A DNA stretch of 64,000 nt from Zhongshania aliphaticivorans (GTDB lineage Bacteria > Pseudomonadota > Gammaproteobacteria > Pseudomonadales > Spongiibacteraceae): contig NZ_CACSIJ010000014.1 of the NCBI RefSeq assembly GCF_902705855.1, forward strand, positions 336,095-400,094. The letters run 5' to 3'. Below the pieces are notes generated by a model, which saw nothing but the letters and a program-made list of their open reading frames with translations, ran no database searches and was not told the DNA's origin. Positions 62,967 to 64,000 of this stretch are shown here, piece by piece. The translations under genes were made by a program, and so were the position numbers. The first letter of the stretch is position 1; the number at the start of each line of letters is the position of its first letter.

Positions 62967-64000
62967 ATGATGTTCCTTTCTTTAGGGCATCTTCAATGGC
63001 ATCGTCTAGCGTGGGAAATGATGCGGCTAGAGCGCCTGAAGCTTCTCCTCGTGCTTTTGCTAAGGTTTTTAGTGGTTGAAATTGCCAGTTAGAAAAACGA
63101 ATTGATATTTTATTTTTTTCGCAGTGGTCAATTAATTTCTTGATCGCAGAGAGCCCGCCGGCGTCCAAGTAGGCGCTGTATTGTAAGTGTATGATAAGGC
63201 CATTAACCTCAACCATTTGGGTAGAAAGTTCTCCGACGATGCGATCGGCGGCGGCAAAAAATAAGGGACCTCGAATTTTTAAAACTCTTATATTCTTTGG
63301 TGGCTTTGTGTGGACAAAGTCCGGGTTGTTAGTAATGTCGACCACATCTGTTAGTGCGGCAATTTCTTTCATAAATAATAGAGAAGCCAACACGATGCCG
63401 GCGGTGATGGCGATGACCATATCGAAGAAAACAGTCAGCGATAGGCAGGTCAAAAATACCAGTACATCGCTGGTGGGAGAGGAGCGTACCAGTTTTACGG
63501 ATTTTGCCGCTTCGCTCATATTCCAGGCAACCACTATAAGAAGTGCTGCCATGGCGGGCATAGGAATGTACGCCAAGATTCGAGCTAGAAGTAATAAACT
63601 GAGTAATACAACTATTGAGTGAACAATGGCTGCAATAGGCGATGCGGCACCGGTCTTAAAGTTGGTTGCTGAGCGCGCGATGGCTGCTGTTGCCGTTACG
63701 CCGCCAAAGAAAGGAGTTATCAGGTTACCTAAACCTTGCGCTAGTAATTCGCTATTGGCGCTGTGGCGTTTGCCTGACATGCCGTCGAGTACAACTGCGC
63801 ACAGCAATGATTCGATGGCACCTAGCATGGCGATGGCGAAGGCGGCGGGAAGTAGCTCTGATATTAAGCTCAGGGATAGCCCCAGTGCTTGCCCATCTGC
63901 GCCGGGTCTGTTCCAGGGCCAGTCAAATGTGGGTAGGTAAGGGGGGATGCCAGGCGCTTGTTCACCGCTGGGTAGCAAGTAATGGAAGCGGGAGCCAATG
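62953..64000 (-). CDS. SulP-family anion transporter with STAS domain (5' end outside window)
   Basis: The reading frame is open to the right edge (HYLLPSGEQ... preceded by GSRF), so the start lies beyond base 64000. About 349 residues are seen: the later transmembrane helices (LPAAFAIAMLGAIESLLCAVVLDGM near the edge, then GNLITPFFGGVTATAAIARSATNFKTGAASPIAAIVHSIVVLL) and a C-terminal STAS domain (VLKIRGPLFFAAADRI, GLIIHLQYSAYLDAGGLSAIKKLI). The E-S-L-L and G-G-x-x-A-T-A-A-I-A-R-S segments are SulP/SLC26 hallmarks; the DauA dicarboxylate group is close. It transports sulfate, bicarbonate or a dicarboxylate. Confidence 0.88.
   Translation of the reverse strand, partial: IGSRFHYLLPSGEQAPGIPPYLPTFDWPWNRPGADGQALGLSLSLISELLPAAFAIAMLGAIESLLCAVVLDGMSGKRHSANSELLAQGLGNLITPFFGGVTATAAIARSATNFKTGAASPIAAIVHSIVVLLSLLLLARILAYIPMPAMAALLIVVAWNMSEAAKSVKLVRSSPTSDVLVFLTCLSLTVFFDMVIAITAGIVLASLLFMKEIAALTDVVDITNNPDFVHTKPPKNIRVLKIRGPLFFAAADRIVGELSTQMVEVNGLIIHLQYSAYLDAGGLSAIKKLIDHCEKNKISIRFSNWQFQPLKTLAKARGEASGALAASFPTLDDAIEDALKKGTSYETR

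Overview
The window reads as chromosomal DNA of a free-living, probably marine gammaproteobacterium. That is an inference from gene families and gene order: rpmE-priA-argS-SPOR protein-hslV-hslU-DUF971 is the Pseudomonas-type order, and cmoM, nsrR, fpr/finR and several acyl-CoA genes fit the Cellvibrionales/Spongiibacteraceae type. Composition is even and near 50% GC except for an AT-rich patch at about 52.0-54.0 kb. I saw no rRNA, tRNA, CRISPR array, insertion sequence or replication origin.

Layout. 0-10 kb: 3' end of an outer-membrane barrel protein; a MarR regulator divergent from an MFS exporter with twin operators; a FinR-like LysR divergent from fpr; an anchored hydrolase, a MAPEG protein and a large exported CehA/McbA-type metallohydrolase; two lipoproteins. 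10-19 kb: orphan ParA, riboflavin synthase, nitronate monooxygenase, cmoM, small conserved proteins, a pair of 39- and 41-residue membrane peptides, a glycerophosphodiesterase and asnS. 19-33 kb: nsrR with a truncated haemoglobin and an NsrR-like site, an RNase II-family enzyme, PIN-PhoH ATPase, then the conserved hslU/hslV/SPOR/argS/priA/rpmE block and malic enzyme.

33-49 kb is mostly acyl-CoA metabolism. A LysR regulator faces an operon of acyl-CoA dehydrogenase, SDR, APH-fold kinase, histidine phosphatase and SDR, which resembles the kinase/dehydrogenase logic of 4-hydroxyacyl-CoA breakdown. It is followed by gamma-glutamyltransferase, a zinc alcohol dehydrogenase, two divergent AraC regulators, a pair of acyl-CoA dehydrogenases, a thioesterase and an acyl-CoA ligase.

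49-64 kb: a compact TlpA-DUF4266-DUF3570-ApbE operon, whose DUF3570 protein carries a flavinylation-like SGAT motif; an AT-rich insert with two DUF2971 genes and a possible attC-like site; a DUF2505 protein; a three-haem RoxA/peroxidase-like lipoprotein, with a frameshifted remnant of a related gene 8 kb away; fadH, gdhA, an unrecognised lipoprotein, and a SulP-small protein-yjdM operon running off the right edge.

The most unusual items are the two paralogous small membrane peptides (15978-16250), the SGAT motif beside ApbE, the kinase/dehydrogenase operon, the cytochrome remnant, and the attC-like element between the DUF2971 genes.
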